Of a stretch of DNA of 64,000 nt, positions 49,996-58,843 are shown piece after piece. The translations under genes and the position numbers were made by a program. Origin of the DNA: JBQTKD01 sp963703165 (GTDB taxonomy: Bacteria; Actinomycetota; Actinomycetes; Sporichthyales; Sporichthyaceae). The DNA lies in assembly GCA_963703165.1 (NCBI GenBank), contig OY969798.1, positions 4,588,001 to 4,652,000 of the forward strand, given 5' to 3'. Under the pieces are notes generated by a model. That model was not told where the DNA came from and searched no databases. It worked only from the letters and a program-made list of their open reading frames with translations. Each line of letters begins with the position of its first letter. The stretch's first letter is position 1.

Positions 49996-51590
49996 AGGTC
50001 GGTGAGATCCGTGTTGCCGGCGCGCAACCGGGAGAGTTGGATGAAGTGCTCCGGGTTGAGGAACAGCTCGTTCATCCACCCGATCTCGTCGATCGTGATG
50101 CCCTTCTTGATGAGGTAGTCCAGATACTGGAACGCGTCCTTGGCGCCCATGCCGACGTGGTGCGCGCCGAGCATGCGGCGCGACTTGTTGTCGTAGATGC
50201 ACTTCTGGAATCCGGTCAGTTCCGGCCGGGTGTGCGCGTAGAGCATGGTGCCCTCCGACAACGGCAGGCAGATCTCGTCGTTGCGGATGCCCTTGGGCGG
50301 CATCTGAATCACCGTGATGTCGCCGTACTGCTCCCGGGCCTCCTCCTCGGACAGACCTACCCAGGTGACCTCGTACGTGGTGTGCAGGAAGTCGGGGTAC
50401 TCCGAGAAGTCGAACTCGATGTCCTCCCCGGCGATGTTGCGGGCCGCGGTGACGCCGCACTTGCGGGCCTTGAACATCTCCATCGGGGAGCCGATGAGGT
50501 CGCCGATCGCATACACGCCCGGGACGTTGGTCTGCATGCGGCCGTTGACCTTCACGAAGCCCTTCTCGTCCACCTCCACACCGAGGGTGTCGACGTAGAT
50601 CTGCGAGGCCGGACGTTCGCCGGTGCCGATGAAGACGAACGAGGTCTCGAAGATTTTCTCGGACCCGTCGGCAAGGCGCACCCGGACACCGGTGACCGCG
50701 CCGTTGATGTCAGCTGTGTCGCCGAGGACCTCGAGCGGTTCGCAGCCCTCGACGATGTCGATGCCGCGCAGCTTCATGTTATCCACGACGTAGGTCCGCA
50801 GGTCTTCGTCGACGTGGTGCATGCTCTGCGTCCGCATCAGCGGGCTGCGGGACAGGATCGTGGTCCGGCAGCCGGCCGCCTGGTAGAAGGAGCCGTACTC
50901 CATCGCCACCTTGGACCCGCCGATGATCACGCAGCTGTCCGGCTCGAAGTCCAGGCCCGGGTCGATCAGCGAGGCGAAGTCGTAAACCCCCGGCCTGTCG
51001 AGGCTCAGGCCCTTGATCTCCGGCGGGACGTAGGTGTGCGCGCCGGTGGCGAGGACGAGGTTGTCCGAGGTGAAGATCCGTCCGGCGGCCTCGACGCGGA
51101 ACTTGCCGTCCTCCGGGGGGAGCACCGTGGCCCACGCGTTGAGAATGTACTCCATGTCCAGTTGTTCCTTGGACTGCCAGTTCATGAAGGCGTGCGCGTT
51201 GTTCCGGCCGTTCTTGAACAGGTTGATCATGTCGACGATCGAGGCCCTGGACTCATCGAACTTGGGGAACCAGAAAGTGTCGGAGTTCCAGCGCATGTAA
51301 TCCATCTCGCGCGCAGCCTCGGAGAAGAGATGGTGCGGGACGCAGGCCTGGTGGGGGCATGAGCCACCGAGGAACGGCCACTTCTCGACGATGAGCTGGC
51401 GCAGCTCGCGGGCTTGGGCGAATGCCGAGCCGAAGCGCCCACCGGCCCCACCGCCGACGTAGATGACGTCGTAGTGGGTGCCCTTCTCCGTGTGCACATT
51501 CTCCAGCGGCTCGGTGACCTCACCAACCTCCGCCTGGTGGATGAGGGTCTCCCACTCGGCCATCGTCAGGTGCGTCTCGCGCAGGTCCAT
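49992..51590 (-). CDS. xecC: 2-ketopropyl-CoM oxidoreductase/carboxylase (2-KPCC)
   Basis: 532 residues from ATG 51590 (AAGGAC upstream). A disulfide oxidoreductase fold: FAD motif VIYVGGGAGGRFG, redox Cys78 and Cys83 in GGSCPHQACVPHHLF, NADPH motif VIIGGSKVAMEYG. The signature that sets 2-KPCC apart is here: Phe510 and His515 in LFLNPEHFIQLSRLRAG, equal to the Phe501-His506 pair that replaces the His-Glu dyad of other members and allows carboxylation. It cleaves 2-ketopropyl-CoM and adds CO2 to give acetoacetate, freeing coenzyme M. Confidence 0.95.
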   Translation of the reverse strand: MDLRETHLTMAEWETLIHQAEVGEVTEPLENVHTEKGTHYDVIYVGGGAGGRFGSAFAQARELRQLIVEKWPFLGGSCPHQACVPHHLFSEAAREMDYMRWNSDTFWFPKFDESRASIVDMINLFKNGRNNAHAFMNWQSKEQLDMEYILNAWATVLPPEDGKFRVEAAGRIFTSDNLVLATGAHTYVPPEIKGLSLDRPGVYDFASLIDPGLDFEPDSCVIIGGSKVAMEYGSFYQAAGCRTTILSRSPLMRTQSMHHVDEDLRTYVVDNMKLRGIDIVEGCEPLEVLGDTADINGAVTGVRVRLADGSEKIFETSFVFIGTGERPASQIYVDTLGVEVDEKGFVKVNGRMQTNVPGVYAIGDLIGSPMEMFKARKCGVTAARNIAGEDIEFDFSEYPDFLHTTYEVTWVGLSEEEAREQYGDITVIQMPPKGIRNDEICLPLSEGTMLYAHTRPELTGFQKCIYDNKSRRMLGAHHVGMGAKDAFQYLDYLIKKGITIDEIGWMNELFLNPEHFIQLSRLRAGNTDLTDL

Positions 51591-51601
51591 GGTTGTCCTT
51601 C

Positions 51602-52600
51602 CTAGGGCGTGGCAGGCGTCTCGACGACCACCGCTGGGGTGAAGGCGTCGAAATAGATGTTCCGAGGCCGCACGCCGGCGCCGGTCAACAGCGGCACAGC
51701 GGCGGAGATCATGGGGGGCGGACCGCACAGGTACACGTCGTGGCTCAGGGTCGGGGACCAAGCGGCGATCGCGTCGGTCACGAAACCGCCGACAACCGGG
51801 TGGAACTCGAAGCCGGGAAGTCGATCGCCGATGGCTGCGATCTCCTCGACGAGGTACAGGTCGGCCTCGGTGCGCGCTCCGAAGAAGAAGGTGATCGGGC
51901 GGTCGAACGCTTTGTCGGCGCAGTCACGGAGCAGCGACAGGATCGGCGCGAGACCGGAGCCACCGGCGATCATCAGCACGGGGCGGTGCGACAGGCGGAT
52001 CCGTAGCTGACCGTACGGGCCGTGAACTCGGACGGGGTCGCCGGCGGTGGCCGCGCCGAGGAAGCGGGAGAACGCCCCGTCCGGGTACAGCTTGACGATC
52101 AGGTCGACCCGATCGTCCTGAGCCGGCGCGTTCGCCAACGAGAACGTTCGGACCAGGCCCGACGCGGGGACCTCCACGTTGACGAACTGCCCGGCGACGA
52201 AGGGCATCCGTTCGCCGACGATGCTCAGCCGGATGGCGGCGATGTCCGCGGTCAAGTGCTCGATCGAGTCCACCACGGTGTCGTAGGGCCGTGAGGTGTC
52301 GCCGGAGAGAAACTCGCCCTCGGTCAGCCCGGTGGGGTCGACGTCGACGACACAGTCCTCCAGTGGCACGCTCGCGCAGGCGAGCATCAGATCCTCGGCC
52401 CGGTCCTCGCTCGTCAATGCGAACGAGGACCCGTGCTCTTCGACGTCGCCGTCGACCAGTCGCACCTTGCAGGTCCCGCAGCCGCCGTACTTGCAGCCGT
52501 ACTTGAGTAGCAGGTTGTTGCGCAGAGCGCCCTCGAGCACGGTTTCGGTGTCCGCGCACTCATACGAGTGCCCGAACGGCTCGATGGTGATCTGCGGCAT
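51602..52600 (-). CDS. Alkene monooxygenase reductase (2Fe-2S/FAD), locus B
   Basis: 332 residues from ATG 52600. Ferredoxin domain with Cys ligands in KYGCKYGGCGTCKV near residue 37 and LACASVP near 73, FAD domain (FVAGQFVNVEVPA, RTFSLANAP), NAD domain (IAGGSGLAPILSLL, VYLCGPPPMIS). It passes electrons from NADH to the hydroxylase. It is the fourth gene of the beta-coupling-alpha-reductase set and lies five bases after the alpha subunit. It matches the protein at 14017-15072 along its length. Confidence 0.93.
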   Translation of the reverse strand: MPQITIEPFGHSYECADTETVLEGALRNNLLLKYGCKYGGCGTCKVRLVDGDVEEHGSSFALTSEDRAEDLMLACASVPLEDCVVDVDPTGLTEGEFLSGDTSRPYDTVVDSIEHLTADIAAIRLSIVGERMPFVAGQFVNVEVPASGLVRTFSLANAPAQDDRVDLIVKLYPDGAFSRFLGAATAGDPVRVHGPYGQLRIRLSHRPVLMIAGGSGLAPILSLLRDCADKAFDRPITFFFGARTEADLYLVEEIAAIGDRLPGFEFHPVVGGFVTDAIAAWSPTLSHDVYLCGPPPMISAAVPLLTGAGVRPRNIYFDAFTPAVVVETPATP

Positions 52601-52605
52601 CGGAC

Positions 52606-54108
52606 TCAGCCGGCCAACGGGTTGCGGATCTCGTACCCGATCGCGCGGATGTCGTCGATCGTCCACATGCGCGGCAGGTCGAGCATCGGCTGACCGATCA
52701 GGGTGTGCCCGTCGGGGCGGACCCCGCCCATGTCGAGGATGACGTCGGCCAGGTCCCAACCGTGGTAGCGCTCCCAGAACTGCTTCCGGTGGCGGTAAGC
52801 CTCGGGCCAGTTGCTGAAGACCCACTCGCAGCCCTCGCTGCACAACGCGTAGTTCTTCCCGCCCAGGTCGACGATGCGGGCTTCGTTGCAGTCCAGGCGC
52901 GGCATCACGCACGGCATCTGGCAGACCTGGCAGATCGGCGGCAGCCCAGGGAGCTCCTGCAACATCAGCCGGCCTACGGCAGGATCGGCGAGGGCGCGGT
53001 AGCCCTCCCAGTAGCCCTGGTAGTAACCGGACCACCCGGGATAGTTGTTCTCGAACCACTCGAAGTCCGCCGGACCGGGGGCGTCCATCCGCCAGAAGTT
53101 CAACGGCCAGATCGCCCCGAGCACCTGGGCGATGGTGTGGTGACCCCACGTCACATCGTTGGCCGCGGCGGCCAGGCGGGAGGGTGGACGGACCCCGAAC
53201 TCGGAGAGCCGTTCGACGAAGCCGCCGACGAAGTCGTCGACGACCCATTCCTCCCACTGGTTCTTGTAGCTCCACGGCCGGACCTTCGAGCCGTACTCGG
53301 AGGCGAACCCGACGAGCAGGTCAAACAGGCGGTGGCTGTGCCAGAAGTGCCGGTCCAGCGACTTGTTGAGGATCGGGACGTTCTCCTCCTCTGCCAGCAG
53401 CATCATGATCGCGCCGTAGCCATTGGCCATGTGCCGGGCCTCGTCGGACTGGATCGACATCATGACGCTGGCCAGCGCGTTGTCGCCGTTGGCCACGGCG
53501 ACCTGCGGTGTCGCCACGAGCAGGATGTTGGTGTACGCGGTTTCCACGACGATGTTGAGCGCGACGATGCAGTCCAGGGGGTCACCGGTGTTGAAGTGCT
53601 GGAACTCCCCGATGGTGGCCTGGGTCGCGGGGTGCAGGTACATGGAGCGCTGCCCGACGTCCCACCCGGCTGGGTCGGGGGAGTTGCGCACGTAGTAGTT
53701 GCGCAGCGACATCTCCAACTGCGCGTGGCGTACCTCGTCGAGCATCTGGGCGTTATAGCCCTGGCGCATCTCCTGGTTGTCGATCGCCGAGATGATCATC
53801 CCGCAGCCGGCGACGGCCTGGTACTCCGCGTTGGTGAGGATCGGCAGGACCGGCTTCATGATCTCGTTGAAGCGCGGCTCGGCGCGGGTTGCCTCACGCA
53901 TCCGCACGGCGCCGTCGAGAAACGCATGGGTGCGGTCGTCCTTCTCAGCCTCCATCTTCATGTAGTCCCGGATCAGGACGCGGAACGGATCCTTGCCCTT
54001 CTTCGGCAGTTTGAACTTCGTCTCGAACTTCGGGCGTGACGTGACCGAGGTGAAGTCCCAGTCGTAGGACTTCGTCTTCTCGTGCAGCGCGCTGAGACTC
54101 GATGGCAT
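52606..54108 (-). CDS. Alkene monooxygenase hydroxylase alpha subunit, locus B
   Basis: 500 residues from ATG 54108, close to the size of EtnC/AmoC-type alkene monooxygenase alpha subunits. Diiron ligands: Glu95 (NAEYQAV), Glu125 and His128 (MLDEVRH), Glu189 (VVETAYTN), Glu223 and His226 (SDEARHMANG). Cys-rich YHS-like part (CQVCQMPC, CSEGC) and RMWTIDDIRAIGYEIRNPL at the C-terminus. It shares ligand spacing, residue for residue, with the alpha subunit of locus A. Linked to coenzyme M genes, its job is to epoxidise a short alkene such as ethene or propene. Confidence 0.95.
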   Translation of the reverse strand: MPSSLSALHEKTKSYDWDFTSVTSRPKFETKFKLPKKGKDPFRVLIRDYMKMEAEKDDRTHAFLDGAVRMREATRAEPRFNEIMKPVLPILTNAEYQAVAGCGMIISAIDNQEMRQGYNAQMLDEVRHAQLEMSLRNYYVRNSPDPAGWDVGQRSMYLHPATQATIGEFQHFNTGDPLDCIVALNIVVETAYTNILLVATPQVAVANGDNALASVMMSIQSDEARHMANGYGAIMMLLAEEENVPILNKSLDRHFWHSHRLFDLLVGFASEYGSKVRPWSYKNQWEEWVVDDFVGGFVERLSEFGVRPPSRLAAAANDVTWGHHTIAQVLGAIWPLNFWRMDAPGPADFEWFENNYPGWSGYYQGYWEGYRALADPAVGRLMLQELPGLPPICQVCQMPCVMPRLDCNEARIVDLGGKNYALCSEGCEWVFSNWPEAYRHRKQFWERYHGWDLADVILDMGGVRPDGHTLIGQPMLDLPRMWTIDDIRAIGYEIRNPLAG

Positions 54109-54119
54109 CTGTGGGTTCC

Positions 54120-54425
54120 TCAGTCCTTGAACCGGTCGGGTTGGATGTCTGCGTAGATGTCGACCCGGCCGTCGCCCACGACGATGCGCCCGTAGTAGCT
54201 GGCCATGTTCACCAGGAAGATGCTGGTGTCGATGTCCCGCCCGGCGATGTCGGACAGCTCGGTCATGTCGAAGCTCAGGACGTCGTCGCACTCGATCTTG
54301 TAGAAGCAGTCGCGGAAGTCGATGACCGCGTTGGGCTGACTTTCCGTCACATGCTCGACGGCTGCCTGGGTGTCGGAGGAATTCATCAAGGAGATCCCGA
54401 CGCGGCGCTTGGTGGTGGTGCTCAT
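54120..54425 (-). CDS. Alkene monooxygenase coupling/effector protein, locus B
   Basis: 101 residues from ATG 54425, overlapping the beta-subunit stop as ATGA. MmoB/EtnB-type pattern: VGISLMNSSDTQAAVEHV, DCFYKIECDDVLSFDMTELSDIAGRDID, FLVNMASYYGRIVVGDGRVDI. It has no cofactor and binds the hydroxylase to regulate turnover. The FxxKIECDD segment is typical of effectors of alkene- and alkane-type monooxygenases. Confidence 0.88.
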   Translation of the reverse strand: MSTTTKRRVGISLMNSSDTQAAVEHVTESQPNAVIDFRDCFYKIECDDVLSFDMTELSDIAGRDIDTSIFLVNMASYYGRIVVGDGRVDIYADIQPDRFKD

Positions 54426-55459
54426 GCCGACATCCCTGCCTCGTCGAGCGCCTGGCGCTGACGCTCGAGAGAACGGGTCAACGCTTCTTTCGCGCCCGCC
54501 TCGTTGACGCCGGCCGCGGCGAAGGCGGCGAGGAATGCGGTGGCTGCCGCCTCGCAGCGCGGGCCCCAGTCGTCGAGCCAGCCTCCGATGACCTTGGCGT
54601 TGTCGCCGCCGGTGTCCGGGTCCGCACACACCAGGCGAACCAGGGCGGCCACCCCGGTGATGTGCCGGTCGGTGTCCCGGATGGCTCCGGCGAGCACCGC
54701 GGGGGTCGCGCCGTCGCCGGCGTGCGCGGCGCGGTGGCTGAACAACTCGCTCTTGGCCAGACTGCCCAGCAGGGGTTCGAACACCAGCGTGGTGATCACC
54801 AGGGCCTCGACCCAGTCCTCGCAGGCCACCAGGTGCTCGACGAGTTCTCGGATCGGCACCAGCGCAGGGTCGGACATCCAGGCCTCGCGCGCACCGGCGT
54901 CGGTGAAGGACTCGTCGGACTCGCCGAGATGATCGAGATGGAAGACGATGTCCTGGAGCAGGCGCATCCGGTCCGCGGCCTGGAACACCACGGTGAACTG
55001 CACGGTGTCCGACATGGCTTGCCGGACGCCGTAGGCCAGGGACAGGAAGAGCCCGTACTCGACGAACGGCCAGGCGGCGTAGAGCCGACCCAGCACCTCG
55101 TCACGCCACGGGCCGGCCGCACTCGTGCCGCCGGGGCGGGTGAGCACGGGCAGGGTCCGTGCGAGCGCCTGTTGGTCCTGATTCGTGGCGCTCACGAAGG
55201 GGCGTTGCCACATGCCCGCCGGGTCGCGGTAGTCCCGCCACATGCTTGTGCGCACCGCGCTGCTGTCGTCGCTCCACGGCGGGGTGCCGTCGTCGAAGCG
55301 CACCGGCCAGTCGATGTGCAGCCACTGCCCGGGATCCGACTGCTGGCCGATCGTGTACGACTCGTACTCACTGGGCTTCCGCCGCGCCGGGGTGAACCAG
55401 GTGAAATTTCGATCGCCGGAGAATTCCTCAGCCGTGTGGCCGGGCACCGTCGCCGTCAT
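54422..55459 (-). CDS. Alkene monooxygenase hydroxylase beta subunit, locus B
   Basis: 345 residues from ATG 55459 with GAGGAGG upstream. RRKPSEYESYTIGQQSDPG near residue 30, WRDYRDPAGMWQRPFVSATNQDQQ near 75, AWPFVEYGLFLSLAYGVRQAMSDT near 125. It is the structural partner of the alpha subunit, first gene of the operon. The order beta, coupling protein, alpha, reductase is that of the etnABCD and amoABCD alkene monooxygenases, unlike locus A. Confidence 0.93.
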   Translation of the reverse strand: MTATVPGHTAEEFSGDRNFTWFTPARRKPSEYESYTIGQQSDPGQWLHIDWPVRFDDGTPPWSDDSSAVRTSMWRDYRDPAGMWQRPFVSATNQDQQALARTLPVLTRPGGTSAAGPWRDEVLGRLYAAWPFVEYGLFLSLAYGVRQAMSDTVQFTVVFQAADRMRLLQDIVFHLDHLGESDESFTDAGAREAWMSDPALVPIRELVEHLVACEDWVEALVITTLVFEPLLGSLAKSELFSHRAAHAGDGATPAVLAGAIRDTDRHITGVAALVRLVCADPDTGGDNAKVIGGWLDDWGPRCEAAATAFLAAFAAAGVNEAGAKEALTRSLERQRQALDEAGMSA

Positions 55460-55549
55460 GGACCGCCTCCTCGTTGAGGACCTCCGAGGTCAGTGACGCT
55501 AGACACGTGCAGAAGGGCGTTCCTCTACCGATCCGGATGAAGTTTGTAG

Positions 55550-55601
55550 GGGAGTGTCGATCGGTTCTTACTCCCATCCGGGGTAGACAGTGCCGGGGTA
55601 G
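55550..55601. promoter_or_regulatory. Repeats in the divergent promoter of the alkene operon
   Basis: GGGAGT (55550-55555) and ACTCCC (55570-55575) form an inverted repeat with 14 bases between. Directly beside it CCGGGGTAG occurs twice (55578-55586 and 55593-55601), period 15 bp. The region lies between the beta subunit (starts 55459) and the GAF/PucR regulator (starts 55620) and is the likely binding area of that regulator. Confidence 0.5.
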
Positions 55602-55619
55602 GCGTGGCTGGATGACGGG

Positions 55620-57750
55620 GTGACGCTGCTGGCTGCGCGGGTCGGAACGACCTGGCCCACGCTCATCGAGACCCTGCTCGGGTCGAGAGCTGCTGCCGTC
55701 TCGGCGCCGAGGGTCGTCACCGAGACCGTGGCCGAACTGGCCGAGGCGCAAACCGTGGGCATTGTCGAGTGGGTGCGTGACGTGCCGAGCGTCGTGCACG
55801 AGGTCGGGCCGCCGTTGACCTTGACCGTCCGCCCGCCGGCGGGCCGGGCGGATGTCGCCGGCGTTCCCGCGGTGGTCGTCCAGGTCGATGACCACCGGGA
55901 CCTGGTGGTGTTGCGCCCGGCAGGCGCCCCGGCGTTCACCGCCGAGGAGGCTGCCGCCATCGAGGCGGTCAGCACACTGCTCGGGCACTCCGCGGCGTTC
56001 GGTCGCAGGGAAGCCGCGGAGACGTTGAACCGGCTTGCGCGGGAGATCGTCGGCACCCTCGACCTCGACCGGGTGCTGCTCTCGATCGCCAACTCCGCCG
56101 CCCGGTTGCTGGCCTCCGAGGTCACCGGCGTGCTGCTCGTGCACGGTCCGCCCGATCGCCCGGAACTGCGCATGCGCTGCACCGTCGGGCACCACTCGCC
56201 GGAGACTGCCCGGCTACGCATCCCCGCCGGTCGAGGTATGGCCGGCAAGGTGCTGGAGACCGGACGGCCGGCCCGGGTGGACAACTACGCGACGGCGGAG
56301 TCGATCACCAAGGACTACCTGCCGATCGCGATCGAGGAGGGCACGCACTCCGGCCTCGCCGTGCCCGTGCTCGACGCCGGCGGGGCGATCATCGGGGTCC
56401 TGGCCGCCTGGCGGATGCGCCCCTCGGTCTACACCGACGAGGACGAGCAGGTTCTCGTCTCCTTGGCCGGTCTCGCGTCCATCGGTCTGGTCAACGCGCG
56501 GGCCTACAGCGACCAGCAACGGGTGACCGCCGAACTGGAGGCCGCGCGCACGGAACTGGCCGACCGGCTGGCCATCTCCGACGAGGCGGTCTCGATCCAC
56601 CGTCGGCTGACCGCGATCGCGGCCGAGGGGCAGGACCTGTCGCGGTTGGCCGTCGCCGTGCAGGAGATCGTCGACGGCCCCGTGGTGATTGTGCCCAGCA
56701 GCGACCGCTCGGGCGCGCGCTGGCCGCCCGGGGCCGACGTCCCGCGCGAGCAGGACAGCCGACCCCTGCGCGTCGTGGCAGCCGAGAGCGGAAGGCTCCG
56801 GGCCCGTCTGGGTCCGGGTACCCATCGAGGCCGCGGGAGTGCAGCACGGCGTCCTGCACGCGCGGCTGCCCGCCCGGCCGCGGCCGCGGGACGTCGTCAC
56901 CCTCGAACAGTCCGCCGTGATCTGCGCCCTGTTGCTCGGCCACGAGGACGCCGTTGCCGCAGCCTCGGCCCGGTTGCGTTCGGAGTTCGTCTGGGACCTG
57001 CTGGAGGGCCGCGGCGACGCGGATCAGGACAACGCGCTGCGGGCGGTCGCACTCGGCCTGCGCCTGGCGTTCCCGGCTCGGCTGCTCCTGCTGCGTGGCC
57101 GAGGGTTGCGGGAACTGGGCCGGAGCGAGGGATGGACTGCCGAGCAGGCCGAACGCAACCGCATCTGGTGGGGTGGGCGGGTCGCCTCCGCCGTCGAGGA
57201 GTTGACCGGGCACCTGGTCCCCGTGGCGCACCGTGACGAGCACGTGATCGCCATCCTGCCCGCGGCGGATGCCACGGCGGCCCACGCGGCGGCGGCGGCT
57301 GCCCGATGTCCGTTCGGCGACGTCGTGGTGCAGGGCGGGCTGAGCCGCGAGGTGCCGGGACCTGCCGGACTGCCGCAGGCGCTGCACGAGGCGCGCGTCG
57401 CACTGGCCGCGGTGCCCGCCGGTGCCGCGGTCATGCGTTTCGACGACCTGGGGGTGCTCCAGTTCCTGGTCGCGCCCTCGGGCGGGGAGGGCCTGCACGC
57501 CTTCGCGGCCGGCGTGCTGGGGGACCTGATCGCCTACGACCGCAAGCACGGCACGGAGCTGATCGCGACGCTGGACAGCTGGTTCGAGAACAGCTGCAGT
57601 GTCGCGGGCACGGCGCGGGCGATGCGGGTGCACACGAAGACGTTGGCGTATCGGCTCCGCCGGATTCAGGAGGTCTCGGGCCTGGATCTGACCGATCGTC
57701 AGCGCCGCCTGGACGTCGAACTGGCGTTGCGGGTTCTCGGCCCCACGTGA
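55620..57750 (+). pseudogene. GAF-PucR/CdaR-type regulator with one frameshift
   Basis: From GTG 55620 the frame encodes a GAF domain (about residues 135-300: GRGMAGKVLETGRPARVDNYATAES, GLASIGLVNARAYSD) and a linker to AAESG. One extra A near 56792 then shifts it, and the sequence continues in the next frame from GSGPVWVRVPIEAAG to the PucR-type helix-turn-helix at the end (NSCSVAGTARAMRVHTKTLAYRLRRIQEVSG). The span of 2131 bases is one more than 710 codons, so removing that base gives a 709-residue protein. Regulators of this build have been described beside ethene-oxidation operons in mycobacteria. As read it would lose its DNA-binding domain. Confidence 0.8.
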
Positions 57751-57825
57751 ACTGTCGGCGCATGGCGCCCCGACGACACGCGAACGGCAGTTTTCTTTCG
57801 CGATCGTGGGGGTAGGAGCGGCCGC

Positions 57826-58380
57826 GTGCTGCTGCTGAGACTGCCCGGCGTGTCCTGCCCGGACGACGACACCGCGATGTTGCTGGACTGCGTGCTCGAG
57901 CAGGACCTTGCCCCGGGGGCGAAGGTTCTGGATCTCGGGACGGATCCCGGCCTGATGGCCGGCCTGCTGGAGCAGGCCGGGGCGGAGGACGTGTCCACCA
58001 TCGACCTGGGGCGTCGGCTCGGGCGGGCCCGGCTGCGCAGCCGGCGGATGCGCGACCGCTTCGACCTCGTCGTGGCCAACGTCCCCTTCCTCGCCTGCGG
58101 CGTCGAGGGCCGCGGTCGCCTGGACCGCATCTGCCGCGCCGCGCCCCGTCTTCTGGCCGAGGGTGGCGCCCTGTGGCTCGTGCAATCCGAACTGTGCGAC
58201 CCGCAGCTCACGCTCGGCCACCTGGCCGGCTCCGGGCTGCAGGCGCGGATCGTCGAGCGGGGCGAGGTCGCCTTCGGGCCCGCCATGTGGTCCCGTGCGG
58301 CCGCGTTGCGCGCGCAGGGACGCATCGGCTCCGACCAGTGCACCGAGGACATCGTGGTGATCCGTGCCACTCGGTCCTGA
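57826..58380 (+). CDS. Degenerate methyltransferase-like protein
   Basis: 184 residues from GTG 57826 (GGAG upstream). It starts like the methyltransferase at 60677 (LLLRLPGV) and keeps the fold outline. The SAM loop reads DLGTDPGLMAG instead of DIGTGTGRIA, the catalytic NPPY is NVPF (LVVANVPFLACG), and about 30 residues between them are missing. The rest follows the paralogue (RICRAAPRLLAEGGALWLVQSELC, EDIVVIRATRS). It is unlikely to methylate Gln or Asn; it may bind a partner or be decaying. Confidence 0.7.
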   Translation: MLLLRLPGVSCPDDDTAMLLDCVLEQDLAPGAKVLDLGTDPGLMAGLLEQAGAEDVSTIDLGRRLGRARLRSRRMRDRFDLVVANVPFLACGVEGRGRLDRICRAAPRLLAEGGALWLVQSELCDPQLTLGHLAGSGLQARIVERGEVAFGPAMWSRAAALRAQGRIGSDQCTEDIVVIRATRS

Positions 58381-58531
58381 CTGGCTGACGTAGCGTCAGT
58401 TCACATCTCGGCAAACTACTTGCCGGTAAAGCGAGCTGGGTCACACCGTGGGGTGGGTTACCCGTCGGTTGTGACGCGAGGCATCCCGCTCGGCTCTTGG
58501 GGGGGCGCTGCGCCGATGCCAGCATGGGCGC

Positions 58532-58732
58532 ATGACTTGGACCCTCGAACCCATTGCCGACGACCGGATGCGCCTGATGACCCGCGCGCTCGCGGTTCAG
58601 AAGTCTCGCCCCGACGTGTTGATCGACGGACGTACCTCTCTGCACCCGGCCTTCGACGACTGGACCTCGCACCAGGACCCGGCAGGTCCGGGCCTGCTCT
58701 GGGACAGCTCCGCGCTGGTCACCGCGGACTGA
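58532..58732 (+). CDS. Small hypothetical protein
   Basis: 66 residues from ATG 58532 with G/C-rich third codon positions like true genes here. Sequence is ordinary and soluble (WTLEPIADDRMRLMTRALAVQ, then TSLHPAFDDWTSHQD). No Shine-Dalgarno and no family recognised. The 151 bp before it hold no other feature I can name. Confidence 0.35.
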   Translation: MTWTLEPIADDRMRLMTRALAVQKSRPDVLIDGRTSLHPAFDDWTSHQDPAGPGLLWDSSALVTAD

Positions 58733-58751
58733 GCGCCACGGGTGGCCCCTG

Positions 58752-58776
58752 GTTTATCCACAGGGTGAATGGGGAG
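58752..58776 (+). promoter_or_regulatory. SigF/SigB-type promoter candidate of the second sigma gene
   Basis: GTTT (58752-58755), 15 bases, then GGGGAG (58771-58776), 67 bases before the sigma-factor start. The same GTTT-N15-GGGGA pattern precedes the paralogous sigma gene at 23578-24354. Confidence 0.45.
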
Positions 58777-58843
58777 TCACCGGCCAGACGACGAACTCGA
58801 ATCACCGGGGACCGTCGCTCGACCCGCATCAAAGGCCGGGCAC

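Noticed and set aside
49992..51590. Mercuric, mycothione or dihydrolipoamide reductase
   Set aside because: The redox Cys motif alone would allow it, but the C-terminal Phe-x4-His pair in FLNPEHF is the 2-KPCC signature instead of the usual His-Glu dyad.
55530..55537. ATCCGGAT as a shared operator with 17654-17667
   Set aside because: Eight bases of a simple GC-rich palindrome are expected by chance and the flanks differ.
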